A stretch of 64,000 nucleotides of DNA from Acidovorax sp. 106 (GTDB lineage Bacteria > Pseudomonadota > Gammaproteobacteria > Burkholderiales > Burkholderiaceae_C), in contig NZ_RCCC01000001.1 in NCBI RefSeq assembly GCF_003663825.1, positions 4,162,501-4,226,500 on the forward strand, given 5' to 3'. The stretch's first letter is position 1, and every line of letters starts with the position of its first letter. Below, in pieces: positions 53,707-63,896 of the stretch. The notes beneath the pieces were generated by a model. That model saw nothing but the letters and a program-made list of their open reading frames with translations. It was not told where the DNA came from and searched no databases. The translations under genes and the position numbers were made by a program.

Positions 53707-54898
53707 TCGCTTGGCAGACGTAGTCGATGTTTTTGCTGTTGAGCGCAGCAACGCACATGCGGCCGGTGTCGGTGCCATACACGCCGAACTCGCTGCGCAG
53801 GCGCACCATTTGGTCCTTGGACAGGCCGGAGTAGCTGAACATGCCGATCTGGGTGGTGATGAAGGACATGTCCTTGGTCACGCCAGCGGCCTTCAGGCCG
53901 TCCACCAGCTTTTGGCGCATGGCCTTGATGCGCACGCGCATTTCGCCCAGTTCCTTTTCCCACAGGGCGCGCAGTTCGGGGTTGCCGAGCACTGCAGCCA
54001 CGATGGCGCCACCGTGGGTGGGTGGGTTGGAGTAGTTGGTGCGGATGGCGATCTTCAGCTGGCTCAGCACGCGGTCGGTTTCTTCCTTGCTGCTGCCGAC
54101 CACGCTCAGGGCGCCCACGCGCTCGCCATACAGGCTGAAGCTCTTGGAGAAGCTGGTGGACACAAAGATGTTCAGGCCAGCGGCGACGAACTTGGCGATC
54201 ACGGCGCCGTCTTCAGCGATGCCGTAGCCAAAGCCTTGGTAGGCCATGTCCAGGAAGGCGGTGAGGTTGCGTTCCTTCACCACAGCAATCACTTGCTCCC
54301 ATTGGGCGGCGGTGATGTCGTAGCCGGTGGGGTTGTGGCAGCAGGCGTGCAGCAGCACGATGGTGCCTGCGGCAGCGGCCTTCAGCTTGGCCAGCATGCC
54401 GTCAAAGTTGATACCGCCCAGGCCGCCGTTGGCGCTCTGGTCGAAGTAGGGGTAGGTGTCCACCGGGAAGCCGGCGTTGGTGAACAGCGCGCGGTGGTTT
54501 TCCCAGCTGGGGTCGGAGATCAGCACGGTGGCGTTGGGGCTGATCTTCTTGAGGAAGTCGGCGCCGATCTTCAGGCCGCCGGTGCCGCCAATGGCTTGCA
54601 CGGTGGCCACGCGGCCGCTCTTGACGACGTCGGACTCAGCGCCGAAGACCAGGCCTTTCACGGCGGCGTCGTAGGCAGCGATACCGTCGATGGGCAGGTA
54701 GCCACGGGCCGTGGGCTTTTCCATCATGGTTTTTTCTGCGGCTTGCACGCATTGCAGCAGGGGCAGCTTGCCGTTGTCGTCGAAATACACGCCCACGCCC
54801 AGGTTGACCTTGTTGGGGTTGGTGTCTGCGTTGAATTGTTCGTTCAGACCCAGGATGGGGTCGCGGGGGGCCATTTCGACGGCGGTGAACAGAGACAT
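53690..54898 (-). CDS. Aromatic amino acid aminotransferase (TyrB/AspC class I)
   Basis: 402 residues. PLP lysine in STSFSKSFSLYGERVGALSV, with ACCHNPTGYD and YSNPPTHGGAIVA, which are standard for the AspC/TyrB family. It probably makes tyrosine, phenylalanine or aspartate from their keto acids. The fold is complete and the start (MSLFTAVEMAPRDPILGLNE) is standard for AspC. The overlapping nucleotidyltransferase gene follows it in the same direction. Confidence 0.9.
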   Translation of the reverse strand: MSLFTAVEMAPRDPILGLNEQFNADTNPNKVNLGVGVYFDDNGKLPLLQCVQAAEKTMMEKPTARGYLPIDGIAAYDAAVKGLVFGAESDVVKSGRVATVQAIGGTGGLKIGADFLKKISPNATVLISDPSWENHRALFTNAGFPVDTYPYFDQSANGGLGGINFDGMLAKLKAAAAGTIVLLHACCHNPTGYDITAAQWEQVIAVVKERNLTAFLDMAYQGFGYGIAEDGAVIAKFVAAGLNIFVSTSFSKSFSLYGERVGALSVVGSSKEETDRVLSQLKIAIRTNYSNPPTHGGAIVAAVLGNPELRALWEKELGEMRVRIKAMRQKLVDGLKAAGVTKDMSFITTQIGMFSYSGLSKDQMVRLRSEFGVYGTDTGRMCVAALNSKNIDYVCQAIAKVI

Positions 54899-55003
54899 GA
54901 AAATCCTTGAAAGGTTGTCAGTAGCGAAGAATCCGGGCGTGGTGTACTGTGCCGGGTTCCGCCGATTTTAACGGCCTGCCCACACCAACCGTTGACTACG
55001 CCC

Positions 55004-57094
55004 ATGCTGGAATTGACTGAAACCATGCCGCCCACGCAAGAGGGCGAATTCGTTCGCTTTCCTGATTCGCCCTTTGAGCTGTTTCAGCCGTACCCCCCTG
55101 CGGGCGACCAGCCCCAGGCCATTGCCAAGCTGGTAGAGGGGTTGCGGGATGGGGAGGCGTTTCAGACGCTGCTGGGTGTGACGGGCTCGGGCAAGACCTT
55201 CACCATGGCCAATGTGATCGCACGCATGGGCCGTCCCGCCATCGTGTTTGCACCCAACAAAACGCTGGCGGCACAGCTGTACAGCGAGTTTCGCGAGTTC
55301 TTCCCCAAGAACGCTGTCGAGTATTTCGTGAGCTACTACGACTACTACCAGCCCGAGGCCTATGTGCCGCAGCGCGATCTGTTCATTGAGAAAGACAGCG
55401 CCATCAACGAGCACATTGAGCAGATGCGCCTGTCGTGCACCAAGAGCCTGATGGAGCGCAAAGACGTGGTCATCGTGGCCACGGTGTCTGCCATCTACGG
55501 TATTGGCGAGCCCGAAAGCTACCACCGCATGGTGATGACGCTGCGCAGCGGTGACAAGCTGGGCCAGCGCGATGTGATCGCCCAGCTGATCCGCATGCAG
55601 TACCAGCGCAACGAGGCAGATTTTTCGCGCGGCAAGTTCCGCGTGCGGGGCGACACCATCGATGTGTTTCCCGCCGAGCATTCTGAGCTGGCCATCCGCA
55701 TTGAGCTGTTTGACGATGAGATCGAGAGCCTGCAGCTGTTTGACCCCCTCACGGGTCGCGTCAAGCAGAAGATTCCGCGCTTTACGGTGTACCCCAGCAG
55801 CCATTACGTGACGCCGCGCGACAAGGTGCTGGCGGCCGTGGAGACCATCAAGATCGAACTGGCCGAGCGTCTGCAGCAACTGGTGGGCGATGGCAAGCTG
55901 GTGGAAGCCCAGCGCCTGGAGCAGCGCACCCGGTTTGATTTGGAGATGCTGAGCGAAGTAGGGCACTGCAAGGGCATTGAAAACTACACGCGCCACCTGT
56001 CGGGCGCAGCGCCGGGCGACCCGCCCAGCACGCTGACCGACTACATGCCCAAAAACTCTCTGATGTTCCTGGACGAAAGCCACCAGATGATCGGGCAGCT
56101 CTCGGCTATGTACAACGGCGACCGGGCGCGCAAAACCACTCTGGTCGAGTACGGGTTTCGCCTGCCTTCGGCCATGGACAATCGGCCGCTCAAGTTTGAG
56201 GAGTTTGAGCAGCGCATGCGGCAGGCCATCTTTGTGACGGCCACCCCGGCAGACTATGAAAAGACGCACTCCGGCCAGATCGTGGACCAAGTGGTGCGTC
56301 CCACAGGGCTGGTTGATCCGATTGTGGAGGTGCGCCCCGCCACGCACCAGGTGGACGATGTGCTGCAGGAAATCCGCATTCGCGTTGAAAAGCGTGAGCG
56401 CGTGCTCATCACTACGCTGACCAAACGCATGGCCGAGCAGCTGACGGACTACCTTACCGACAACGGGGTGAAGGTGCGCTACCTGCACAGCGATGTGGAC
56501 ACCGTGGAGCGGGTGGAAATCATCCGCGACCTGCGTTTGGGGGCCTTTGACGTGTTGGTGGGGATCAATCTGCTGCGCGAGGGGCTGGACATTCCAGAGG
56601 TCTCGCTCGTGGCGATTCTGGACGCCGACAAAGAAGGCTTTTTGCGCGCTGAGCGCAGCCTGATCCAGACCATTGGCCGGGCGGCGCGCAACCTCAACGG
56701 TCGGGCCATTCTGTACGCAGACCGCATCACCGAGTCGATGAAAAAGGCCATGGGGGAGACGGAGCGCAGGCGTATCAAGCAGATTGCACACAACGAAGCC
56801 CATGGCATCACGCCGCGCAGCATTGTCAAGAGAGTAAGAGACCTGATTGACGGGGTTTACAGCGAAAAAGCGGGCAAGGATGCCGAGAGGCTGGAGCAAG
56901 AAGCCATGCAGCGCGCCCAGGTGGAGGAGATGTCAGAGAAAGACATTGCCAAAGAAATCAAGCGCCTGGAAAAGCTGATGCTGGAGCATGCGCGGAATCT
57001 TGAATTTGAGCAGGCAGCCCGCGTGCGCGACCAATTGAGCCAACTCAAGGGCCGCGCTTTTGGAGCGCATGGCGGGGACTCTGTAGCAATTTGA
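55004..57094 (+). CDS. uvrB: Excinuclease ABC subunit B
   Basis: 696 residues. UvrB of nucleotide excision repair, with Walker A GVTGSGKT, the beta-hairpin [17 protein letters not shown] that clamps DNA, helicase motifs ([26 protein letters not shown]) and the C-terminal UVR motif. It is of normal length and has no frameshift. The ATG at 55004 is used because it opens the family sequence; an in-frame TTG at 54992 is 12 bp upstream. No lexA-like box was seen in the 105 bp upstream. Confidence 0.95.
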   Translation: MLELTETMPPTQEGEFVRFPDSPFELFQPYPPAGDQPQAIAKLVEGLRDGEAFQTLLGVTGSGKTFTMANVIARMGRPAIVFAPNKTLAAQLYSEFREFFPKNAVEYFVSYYDYYQPEAYVPQRDLFIEKDSAINEHIEQMRLSCTKSLMERKDVVIVATVSAIYGIGEPESYHRMVMTLRSGDKLGQRDVIAQLIRMQYQRNEADFSRGKFRVRGDTIDVFPAEHSELAIRIELFDDEIESLQLFDPLTGRVKQKIPRFTVYPSSHYVTPRDKVLAAVETIKIELAERLQQLVGDGKLVEAQRLEQRTRFDLEMLSEVGHCKGIENYTRHLSGAAPGDPPSTLTDYMPKNSLMFLDESHQMIGQLSAMYNGDRARKTTLVEYGFRLPSAMDNRPLKFEEFEQRMRQAIFVTATPADYEKTHSGQIVDQVVRPTGLVDPIVEVRPATHQVDDVLQEIRIRVEKRERVLITTLTKRMAEQLTDYLTDNGVKVRYLHSDVDTVERVEIIRDLRLGAFDVLVGINLLREGLDIPEVSLVAILDADKEGFLRAERSLIQTIGRAARNLNGRAILYADRITESMKKAMGETERRRIKQIAHNEAHGITPRSIVKRVRDLIDGVYSEKAGKDAERLEQEAMQRAQVEEMSEKDIAKEIKRLEKLMLEHARNLEFEQAARVRDQLSQLKGRAFGAHGGDSVAI

Positions 57095-57151
57095 AGCCCC
57101 ACTTTGTCAGGGTCAATACGTAGCTGGTGAATTTGCGACCCGTTGGTTTTT

Positions 57152-57187
57152 TAACCCGACCAATTCGATAGGGATTTGTGATATACT
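57152..57187 (+). promoter_or_regulatory. isc operon promoter with a putative IscR site
   Basis: CCCGACCAATTCGATAGGGA (57155-57174) resembles an IscR type 1 box, and TATACT at 57182-57187 is a good -10. The site would overlap the -35, as expected for repression by holo-IscR. It lies about 150 bp before iscR. Confidence 0.5.
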
Positions 57188-57339
57188 CTTACAAAATACT
57201 CAAGAACAAAGCCCAACGATGAAGGGCTCCGTGGCAGGCAAATCTGTGCGGAGTAAGGGGCGGAGACGGTGCCCGTGCTGACCACTCGCCAGCGCAGGCA
57301 GTTTCTTTAACGAACGAGCCTCAGCACAAGGAGCTTTCC

Positions 57340-57876
57340 ATGCGTCTCACCACCAAAGGCCGGTTTGCAGTCACCGCCATGATCGACTTGGCCCTGCGCC
57401 AGAACAACGGCCCCGTCACGCTGGCAGCCATCAGCCAGCGTCAACAAATTTCCCTGTCTTACCTGGAGCAGCTGTTCGGCAAGCTGCGCCGCCATGAATT
57501 GGTGGAGTCCACTCGTGGACCTGGCGGTGGATACACACTGGCCCGCAAGGCTGGCGAAATCACTGTCGCCGACATCATTGTCTCGGTGGATGAGCCCATT
57601 GATGCCACCCAATGCGGCGGTAAGGAAAACTGCCTGGGCGAAGCCGGTCGCTGCATGACCCACGAGCTGTGGGCATCGCTGAACCAACGCATGGTGGAGT
57701 TTCTGGACTCGGTCACCCTCCAAAAGCTGGTCGATGAGCAACTGGCCAAGGGTGTGCAGATTGAAGACAAGCCGGTGGTGCGCCGCGCTATTTCCACCAC
57801 GCCCGTGGTCAAACCCATCCGTGTAAACGCCCCCAATTCGGTGTTTGCACTCGGCAACGTTTTCGCCAAGTCCTGA
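57340..57876 (+). CDS. iscR: Fe-S cluster assembly transcriptional regulator IscR
   Basis: 178 residues, Rrf2 family. The N-terminal winged helix is followed by the cluster ligands C92, C98, C105 and H108 in CGGKENCLGEAGRCMTHELW, spaced one residue longer than in E. coli. It represses the isc operon when it carries 2Fe-2S. It is first in the operon, with AAGGAG before the ATG. The C-terminal 20 residues are variable, as usual. Confidence 0.95.
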   Translation: MRLTTKGRFAVTAMIDLALRQNNGPVTLAAISQRQQISLSYLEQLFGKLRRHELVESTRGPGGGYTLARKAGEITVADIIVSVDEPIDATQCGGKENCLGEAGRCMTHELWASLNQRMVEFLDSVTLQKLVDEQLAKGVQIEDKPVVRRAISTTPVVKPIRVNAPNSVFALGNVFAKS

Positions 57877-57994
57877 TGGGGCTGCGCTGAACTGGGCCTT
57901 GGGGCCGGCAGCGCCTTGAACGTTTTTCACTGTTTTCTCAACGCCAACCGTTTTTTGCTGCCAGCCAGAAACGCCAACTGAGCCAGCGATCCAC

Positions 57995-59209
57995 ATGACT
58001 CCTCACTTTCCTATTTATCTCGACTACGGTGCTACCACCCCTGTAGACCCACGCGTAGTGGATGCGATGATTCCCTGGTTGCGTGAGCATTTCGGCAACC
58101 CGGCTTCCCGCAGCCACGCCTGGGGCTGGGAGGCGGAAGAAGCCGTGGAAAAAGCACGCGTCCAGGTGGCCGACTTGATTGGCGCCGACCCCCGAGAGAT
58201 CGTCTGGACCAGCGGCGCCACAGAGTCGATCAATCTGGCCCTCAAAGGCGCAGCCCAGTTCTACAAGGGCAAGGGCAAGCACCTCATCACGCTCAAAACC
58301 GAACACAAGGCTGTGCTCGACACCATGCGTGAGCTGGAACGCCAAGGCTTTGACGCGACCTACCTGGACGTTCAGGAAGACGGCTTGGTCAACATGGACG
58401 CGCTGAAAGCGGCCATTCGCCCAGACACCATCCTGATCAGCATTCTGTTCGTGAACAACGAAATCGGCGTGATCCAGGATATTCCTGCGATCGGCACTTT
58501 GTGCCGCGAAAAGGGCATCCTGCTGCATGTGGATGCAGCGCAGGCGACAGGGCGTGTGGAGATCGACATGGCTACGCTGCCAGTTGACCTGATGAGCATG
58601 ACAGCCCACAAAACATACGGCCCCAAAGGCATTGGCGCTTTGTACGTGCGTCGTAAGCCCCGCGTGCGCCTCGAAGCACAGATGCATGGTGGCGGTCACG
58701 AGCGCGGCATGCGTTCGGGCACCTTGCCCACGCACCAGATCGTGGGCATGGGCGAGGCCTTCCGCATTGCCAAGGAAGAAATGGTCGAAGGCAATGCCAA
58801 GGCCCGTGCCTTGCAGCAGCGTCTGCTGGACGGTCTGAAGGACATCGAGCAGGTTTTCATCAATGGCAGCATGGAACGCCGTGTGCCGCAAAACCTCAAC
58901 ATGAGCTTCAACTTCGTCGAAGGCGAATCGCTCATCATGGGCATCAAAGGCCTGGCCGTGTCGTCCGGCTCCGCTTGCACATCCGCCAGCCTGGAGCCCA
59001 GCTATGTACTGCGCGCCCTGGGCCGCAGTGATGAGTTGGCGCACAGCAGTTTGCGCATGACCATCGGTCGCTTCACGACCGAAGAAGAGATTGACTACGC
59101 GATTTCCACCATCCGCGAGAACGTGGCCCGGCTGCGTGAACTCAGCCCCCTGTGGGAGATGTTCAAGGATGGCGTGGATCTGAGCACCATTCAATGGGCC
59201 GCGCACTGA
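57995..59209 (+). CDS. iscS: Cysteine desulfurase IscS
   Basis: 404 residues. The PLP lysine is in [12 protein letters not shown] and the catalytic cysteine in [15 protein letters not shown], so the sulfur-donating loop is intact. It supplies sulfane sulfur to IscU and to tRNA thiolation. The start ([20 protein letters not shown]) is standard. It lies 118 bp after iscR, with a weak intervening signal, and 30 bp before iscU. Confidence 0.96.
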   Translation: MTPHFPIYLDYGATTPVDPRVVDAMIPWLREHFGNPASRSHAWGWEAEEAVEKARVQVADLIGADPREIVWTSGATESINLALKGAAQFYKGKGKHLITLKTEHKAVLDTMRELERQGFDATYLDVQEDGLVNMDALKAAIRPDTILISILFVNNEIGVIQDIPAIGTLCREKGILLHVDAAQATGRVEIDMATLPVDLMSMTAHKTYGPKGIGALYVRRKPRVRLEAQMHGGGHERGMRSGTLPTHQIVGMGEAFRIAKEEMVEGNAKARALQQRLLDGLKDIEQVFINGSMERRVPQNLNMSFNFVEGESLIMGIKGLAVSSGSACTSASLEPSYVLRALGRSDELAHSSLRMTIGRFTTEEEIDYAISTIRENVARLRELSPLWEMFKDGVDLSTIQWAAH

Positions 59210-59239
59210 GCGCACCCCAAACCGACCAAAGGACTTGCC

Positions 59240-59635
59240 ATGGCTTATTCTGACAAAGTGGTTGACCATTACGAAAACCCCCGCAATGTGGGCTCTTTCG
59301 ACAAGGGTGATGAATCTGTGGGCACCGGCATGGTGGGCGCGCCAGCCTGCGGTGACGTGATGAAGCTGCAGATCAAGGTGAACCCCCAGACTGGCGTGAT
59401 CGAAGACGCTCGCTTCAAAACCTATGGCTGTGGTTCTGCCATTGCCTCGTCGTCGCTGGTGACCGAGTGGGTCAAGGGCAAGACGTTGGACGAAGCGGCA
59501 GCGCTCAAGAACAGCGTGATTGCCGAAGAGCTGGCGCTGCCTCCGGTCAAAATCCACTGCTCCATCCTGGCGGAAGACGCCATCAAGGCCGCAGTGAACG
59601 ACTACAAGGCCAAGCACGCGGGTGCCGCAGCCTGA
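59240..59635 (+). CDS. iscU: Fe-S cluster scaffold IscU
   Basis: 131 residues. The three cluster cysteines are in [19 protein letters not shown] and IHCSILAED, and the LPPVK motif that HscA recognises is present just before the last Cys. It is the scaffold on which clusters are built by IscS. AAAGGAC precedes the ATG. Confidence 0.96.
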   Translation: MAYSDKVVDHYENPRNVGSFDKGDESVGTGMVGAPACGDVMKLQIKVNPQTGVIEDARFKTYGCGSAIASSSLVTEWVKGKTLDEAAALKNSVIAEELALPPVKIHCSILAEDAIKAAVNDYKAKHAGAAA

Positions 59636-59639
59636 CGCG

Positions 59640-59963
59640 ATGGCTATCACCCTGACAGAAGCCGCAGCGCGACACGTGAGTCGGTATCTTGCCCGCCGTG
59701 GCAAGGGCTTGGGTGTGCGTCTGGGCGTCAAGACAACAGGCTGCTCCGGTTTGGCTTACAAGCTGGAGTACGTGGACGATACAGAGCCAGAAGACATCGT
59801 CTTTGAGAACCATGGCGTCAAGGTTTTGATCGACCCCAAAAGCTTGGCGTACATCGATGGAACCGAGTTGGACTTTGTGCGTGAAGGCCTGAACGAAGGC
59901 TTTAAGTTCAACAACCCCAACGAACGCGACCGGTGCGGCTGCGGAGAAAGCTTCCGAGTCTGA
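59640..59963 (+). CDS. iscA: Fe-S assembly A-type carrier IscA
   Basis: 107 residues, A-type carrier with the ligand cysteines in TTGCSGLAY and RCGCGESF. It starts only 5 bp after the iscU stop. It passes clusters to target proteins. A hairpin terminator follows, which suggests some transcripts stop here before hscB. Confidence 0.95.
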   Translation: MAITLTEAAARHVSRYLARRGKGLGVRLGVKTTGCSGLAYKLEYVDDTEPEDIVFENHGVKVLIDPKSLAYIDGTELDFVREGLNEGFKFNNPNERDRCGCGESFRV

Positions 59964-59997
59964 GCCAGGCAGCCTTCTCGCGAGGGCCCTTCGTATG

Positions 59998-60032
59998 AAA
60001 CCGCCACCGCGCTTTGTGCTGGCGGTTTTTTC
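59998..60032 (+). terminator. Rho-independent terminator after iscA
   Basis: AAACCGCCA pairs with TGGCGGTTT around a GC-rich loop, followed by TTTTTC. It lies inside the isc gene order, between iscA and hscB, and may set a step-down in expression. Confidence 0.75.
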
Positions 60033-60066
60033 TTGATACGTACCGATCTTCCTACCCAGGAGTGGC

Positions 60067-60585
60067 ATGAACCTGCAGTCCAACGATTTCGAACTTTTTG
60101 GCATCGCCGAGTGCTTTGCGCAAGACCGGCCCGCCCTGGATGCACGCTGGAAGGAGCTGCAGCGGCAGGCCCACCCTGACAAGTTCGCAGCCCAAGGCGC
60201 CGCTGCACAGCGGGTGGCCATGCAATGGTCGGTTCGCATCAATGAGGCCTATCAACGCCTGAAAGAACCATTGCGCCGTGCTGCCTACTTGTGCGAATTG
60301 CGTGGCACGCCCATACAGGCAGAAGACAACACGGCCATGCCCGCAGCATTCTTGATGCAGCAAATGGAGTGGCGTGAAGCCCTGGAGGATGCCCAGACGG
60401 CCGCAGCCATCGACGCCCTGGACGACGAAGTCATGCGGGCACGCAAGGCGGGGCTGGCGCGGTGCGAGGTGCTGATAGACCAGCAGCAAGACGTTGGCAG
60501 CGCAGCGCAGCAGGTGAGAGCCCTCATGTTCATTGCGCGATTTGCAGACGACATCGAGCGCCGCCGCGAGCAACTGGGACAATAG
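60067..60585 (+). CDS. hscB: Fe-S co-chaperone HscB
   Basis: 172 residues. J-domain with HPD motif in RQAHPDKFA, followed by a C-terminal IscU-binding helical domain. It delivers IscU to HscA and stimulates its ATPase. CAGGAG precedes the start. It follows the terminator after iscA and precedes hscA by 68 bp. Confidence 0.94.
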   Translation: MNLQSNDFELFGIAECFAQDRPALDARWKELQRQAHPDKFAAQGAAAQRVAMQWSVRINEAYQRLKEPLRRAAYLCELRGTPIQAEDNTAMPAAFLMQQMEWREALEDAQTAAAIDALDDEVMRARKAGLARCEVLIDQQQDVGSAAQQVRALMFIARFADDIERRREQLGQ

Positions 60586-60653
60586 CGTTTGCCTCTTTTT
60601 TATGAACACCGGGCCATTGCGTCCGGTTTCTTCACGTAGACCCCAAGAATCTC

Positions 60654-62534
60654 ATGGCGCTATTGCAGATTTCCGAGCCTGGACAGTCACCCGATCCCCA
60701 TCAGCGCCGCATCGCGGTTGGCATTGACCTTGGGACCACGCACTCGCTGGTGGCTGCGGTGCGCAGTGGCGCTGCCGAATGCCTGCCCGATGCGCAAGGC
60801 CGCGTATTGCTGCCGTCGGTGGTGCGTTACCTGGGGCAGGGCGGGCGCCAAATTGGCTACGACGCCGTGGCTGCACAGGCCAGCGATGCACGCAACACGA
60901 TTGCGTCGGTCAAGCGCTTCATGGGGCGCGGGCTGCACGACGTTGCGCAGGCCGGGCAACTGCCCTACGAGTTCGTCCAGCCTGCCGATGGCGCCGACAA
61001 AGCTGTGGGCGGCATGGTGAGCCTGGCCACGGCCGATGGTGTGAAATCGCCGGTGGAAGTCAGTGCCGAAATCTTGGCTACGCTGCGCTACCGCGCCGAA
61101 GACACCTTCAACGACGATCTCTATGGCGCCGTCATCACCGTGCCCGCCTACTTTGACGATGCACAGCGCCAGGCGACCAAGGATGCGGCCAAGCTCGCAG
61201 GCATCCATTTGCTGCGGCTCATCAATGAACCCACGGCGGCCGCCATTGCCTATGGGCTCGACAATGCCAGCGAGGGGATCTATGCCGTTTATGACCTGGG
61301 CGGGGGCACTTTTGATATCTCCATCCTGCGCCTGACCCAAGGCGTTTTTGAGGTCATTGCCACGGGGGGTGATTCTGCTCTGGGCGGCGACGATTACGAC
61401 GCGGCCCTGGCAGACTGGGTGCTGCAACAAACTGGCGCGGCCGTGCAAACACCCGCCGACAAAGCTGCCATTCGCATGGCAGCCCGCGCCTGCAAGGAAG
61501 CGCTGACCGCTACAGAAAAGGTAGCATTTTCCGCTGATTTGGCGGGCGGTAGCGTGCTTTTTGATGTGAAGCGTGCCGATTTCGAGGCAACGACATCCGC
61601 ACTGACGGCCCGCTCTATGGCCGCAGTGCGCCGCGCCCTGCGCGACGCCCAGCTCGCCAAGGACGAAGTGCAAGGCGTGGTCATGGTCGGTGGTTCGACC
61701 CGCATGCCGCAGGTGCAGCAAGCGGTGGCAGACTTTTTTGGGCGTGCCCCCCTCACCAACCTCAACCCCGATGAAGTGGTCGCGCTCGGGGCCGCCATTC
61801 AGGCCAATCAACTGGCAGGCAACGACACTGCAGGCGATCTGCTGCTGCTGGACGTGATCCCCCTGTCTTTGGGCATCGAAACCATGGGAGGTTTGGTGGA
61901 GCGCATCGTCGCGCGCAATGAGACCATACCCACGGCCAAAGCGCAGGACTTCACCACCTACAAGGATGGTCAGACGGCGCTGGCGATCCATGTGGTGCAA
62001 GGTGAGCGTGACCTGGTGGCGGACTGCCGCAGCCTGGCCCGCTTTGAATTGCGCGGCATTCCCGCCATGGCTGCAGGCGCGGCCCGTATCCGCGTGACCT
62101 TCACGGTGGACGCAGATGGCCTGTTGGCAGTCAGTGCCAAAGAGCAGGGCAGTGGGGTGGAAGCGCGCATTGACGTGAAGCCGTCCTATGGCTTGTCGGA
62201 CGACCAGATTGCCCAGATGCTGCAAGACGGCTTTGCCACCGCTGCGCAAGACATGCGGGCCCGCGCAGTGGTCGAAGCCCGTGTCGATGCCGACCGGATG
62301 CTGTTGGCCACCCAAAGCGCGTTGGATGCCGATGGCGACGTGCTGAGCGCCGCTGAGCGCAGTGCGATTGATGCGCTGATGGAAGCCCTTCGCCAGCAGC
62401 GCGGGGCCGATGAGGCAGCCACCATCGAAGCCGCTACGCAGGCGCTGGCCAAGGGCACAGAGGCCTTTGCCGCCCAGCGCATGAACCGTGGCATTCAGCA
62501 GGCGCTGGCGGGCAAAAACGTCCAGTCCCTCTGA
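60654..62534 (+). CDS. hscA: Fe-S chaperone HscA (Hsp70 type)
   Basis: 626 residues. The ATPase domain starts [17 protein letters not shown] and includes [13 protein letters not shown] and [15 protein letters not shown] substrate-binding domain follows. It holds IscU by the LPPVK loop and helps release clusters. Normal length and intact motifs. It follows hscB, and fdx begins 45 bp after its stop. Confidence 0.95.
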   Translation: MALLQISEPGQSPDPHQRRIAVGIDLGTTHSLVAAVRSGAAECLPDAQGRVLLPSVVRYLGQGGRQIGYDAVAAQASDARNTIASVKRFMGRGLHDVAQAGQLPYEFVQPADGADKAVGGMVSLATADGVKSPVEVSAEILATLRYRAEDTFNDDLYGAVITVPAYFDDAQRQATKDAAKLAGIHLLRLINEPTAAAIAYGLDNASEGIYAVYDLGGGTFDISILRLTQGVFEVIATGGDSALGGDDYDAALADWVLQQTGAAVQTPADKAAIRMAARACKEALTATEKVAFSADLAGGSVLFDVKRADFEATTSALTARSMAAVRRALRDAQLAKDEVQGVVMVGGSTRMPQVQQAVADFFGRAPLTNLNPDEVVALGAAIQANQLAGNDTAGDLLLLDVIPLSLGIETMGGLVERIVARNETIPTAKAQDFTTYKDGQTALAIHVVQGERDLVADCRSLARFELRGIPAMAAGAARIRVTFTVDADGLLAVSAKEQGSGVEARIDVKPSYGLSDDQIAQMLQDGFATAAQDMRARAVVEARVDADRMLLATQSALDADGDVLSAAERSAIDALMEALRQQRGADEAATIEAATQALAKGTEAFAAQRMNRGIQQALAGKNVQSL

Positions 62535-62579
62535 ATTCAAGCCCTTTCCAAGTTTCCAAGATACAAAATCCAGGACGCC

Positions 62580-62918
62580 ATGCCCGTCATCAAAATCCTC
62601 CCCCACCCCGAATACTGCCCCGCTGGCGCGGAAATCACAGCCCCCGCAGGCACTTCGGTGTGTGAAGCCCTGCTGGAACATCACATCAACATCGAGCACG
62701 CTTGCGACATGAGCTGCGCCTGCACCACTTGCCATGTGATCGTGCGCGAGGGGCTGGCTTCTTTGAACGAGGCGGAGGAGGAGGAGGAAGACCTGCTTGA
62801 CCGCGCCTGGGGCCTGGAGCCTCAATCGCGCCTGTCGTGCCAGGCCATCCTCGCCCAAAAGGACTTGGTCATTGAGATTCCAAAGTACACGATCAACCAC
62901 GCCAAGGAAAACCACTGA
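62580..62918 (+). CDS. fdx: [2Fe-2S] ferredoxin of the ISC system
   Basis: 112 residues, adrenodoxin type. The cluster ligands are in CDMSCACTTCHVIV and a later Cys in RLSCQAI. It supplies electrons for cluster assembly on IscU. The stop overlaps the dnaQ start (TGATG), so the two are probably cotranslated. Confidence 0.95.
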   Translation: MPVIKILPHPEYCPAGAEITAPAGTSVCEALLEHHINIEHACDMSCACTTCHVIVREGLASLNEAEEEEEDLLDRAWGLEPQSRLSCQAILAQKDLVIEIPKYTINHAKENH

Positions 62919-63634
62919 TGACCCGTCAGATCGTTCTGGACACGGAGACCACCGGCCTCTCGGCCGAAGGTGGGGATCGCATCATTGAGCTGGGTTGCGT
63001 AGAGCTGCTCAATCGCAAGCTCACGGGCAACAACCTGCATCTGTACTTCAACCCAGGGCGCGACAGCCATGAGGATGCCCTGAAGGTCCATGGCATCACC
63101 AACGAGTTCCTCAAAGACAAGCCCAAGTTTGCAGACATGGCGCCCCAGATCCTGGAGTACCTTCAGGGGGCTGAGATCATCATCCACAACGCGGCGTTTG
63201 ACGTTGGCTTTTTGAATAAAGAGCTGGAGCTTACAGGGCGTGCGCCGTTCAAAACCTATGTAGAAAGCGTGACCGACACCTTGGCGATGGCCAAGGAAAT
63301 GTTCCCGGGCAAGCGCAATTCTCTGGACGCTTTGTGTGACCGCTTGGAGGTGGACAACTCAGGCCGCACGCTGCACGGTGCTTTGCTGGATGCGGAGTTG
63401 CTGGCGGATGTCTACATCAACCTGACCCGTGGGCAAGACGCCTTGCTGATGGCGGACGAACCGCAAGAGAGTGCAGACGGAGTCGTGATCCCTTCGATAG
63501 ATTTGAGCCGCTTTGCACTGCAGGTGGTGGCCGCGAATGAGCAAGAGCTGGGCACCCACGAAGAGGTGATGGTGCAGATCGATAAATCGAGCGGCGGTAA
63601 AACAATTTGGAGAAAATTGCAGGCAGCCGTTTAA
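62918..63634 (+). CDS. dnaQ: DNA polymerase III epsilon subunit (3'-5' proofreading exonuclease)
   Basis: 238 residues. DEDDh exonuclease motifs: ExoI VLDTETTGLSAEGGDRIIEL, ExoII HNAAFDVGFLN and ExoIII HGALLDAELLADVY. The C-terminal tail is suited to bind the alpha subunit. The ATG overlaps the fdx stop by one base, tying proofreading to the iron-sulfur operon. The E. coli gene instead lies near rnhA. Two tRNA genes follow. Confidence 0.94.
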   Translation: MTRQIVLDTETTGLSAEGGDRIIELGCVELLNRKLTGNNLHLYFNPGRDSHEDALKVHGITNEFLKDKPKFADMAPQILEYLQGAEIIIHNAAFDVGFLNKELELTGRAPFKTYVESVTDTLAMAKEMFPGKRNSLDALCDRLEVDNSGRTLHGALLDAELLADVYINLTRGQDALLMADEPQESADGVVIPSIDLSRFALQVVAANEQELGTHEEVMVQIDKSSGGKTIWRKLQAAV

Positions 63635-63647
63635 TCTGTGCCATAAT
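63617..63647 (+). promoter_or_regulatory. Possible promoter of the tRNA-Val pair
   Basis: TTGCAG at 63617-63622 and CATAAT at 63642-63647 with a long 19 bp spacer, at the end of dnaQ and 19 bp before the first tRNA. Tentative because of the spacing. Confidence 0.4.
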
Positions 63648-63665
63648 CTAAGGCTTGACGCAAAG

Positions 63666-63740
63666 GGGTGATTAGCTCAGCGGTAGAGCACTGCCTTCAC
63701 ACGGCAGGGGTCACATGTTCGATCCATGTATCACCCACCA
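63666..63740 (+). tRNA. tRNA-Val (CAC), copy 1
   Basis: 75 bases with CCA encoded. Acceptor stem GGGTGAT pairs with ATCACCC, the anticodon stem CTGCC pairs with GGCAG around the loop TTCACAC, giving anticodon CAC, and the T arm GTTCGATCC is normal. Reads GUG valine codons. The same sequence is repeated 41 bases later. Confidence 0.95.
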
Positions 63741-63781
63741 TTTGCTGTTATGACGATGCCCAAATTTCAGGGCGTCACCTA

Positions 63782-63856
63782 GGGTGATTAGCTCAGCGGT
63801 AGAGCACTGCCTTCACACGGCAGGGGTCACATGTTCGATCCATGTATCACCCACCA
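63782..63856 (+). tRNA. tRNA-Val (CAC), copy 2
   Basis: Identical over its full 75 bases to the first copy, with anticodon CAC. Probably processed from one transcript with the first copy, since no promoter is seen in the 41 bases between them. Confidence 0.95.
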
Positions 63857-63866
63857 GATTTGAAAT

Positions 63867-63896
63867 CGCCTTGCAGCAATGCAAGGCGCTTTTTTC
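63867..63896 (+). terminator. Rho-independent terminator of the tRNA operon
   Basis: CGCCTTGC-AGCAAT-GCAAGGCG followed by CTTTTTT, 11 bp after the second tRNA. The last 104 bases of the window hold no gene I can support; an ATG at 63971 may begin one that leaves the window. Confidence 0.88.

Noticed and set aside
61500..61560. Possible further family A copy in hscA
   Set aside because: The GGTAGC/CGGGCGGTAGC matches are short and lie in normal HscA coding sequence, with no palindrome.
60687..62915. 742-residue minus-strand frame opposite hscA and fdx
   Set aside because: It is a shadow of hscA with no domain and abnormal composition.
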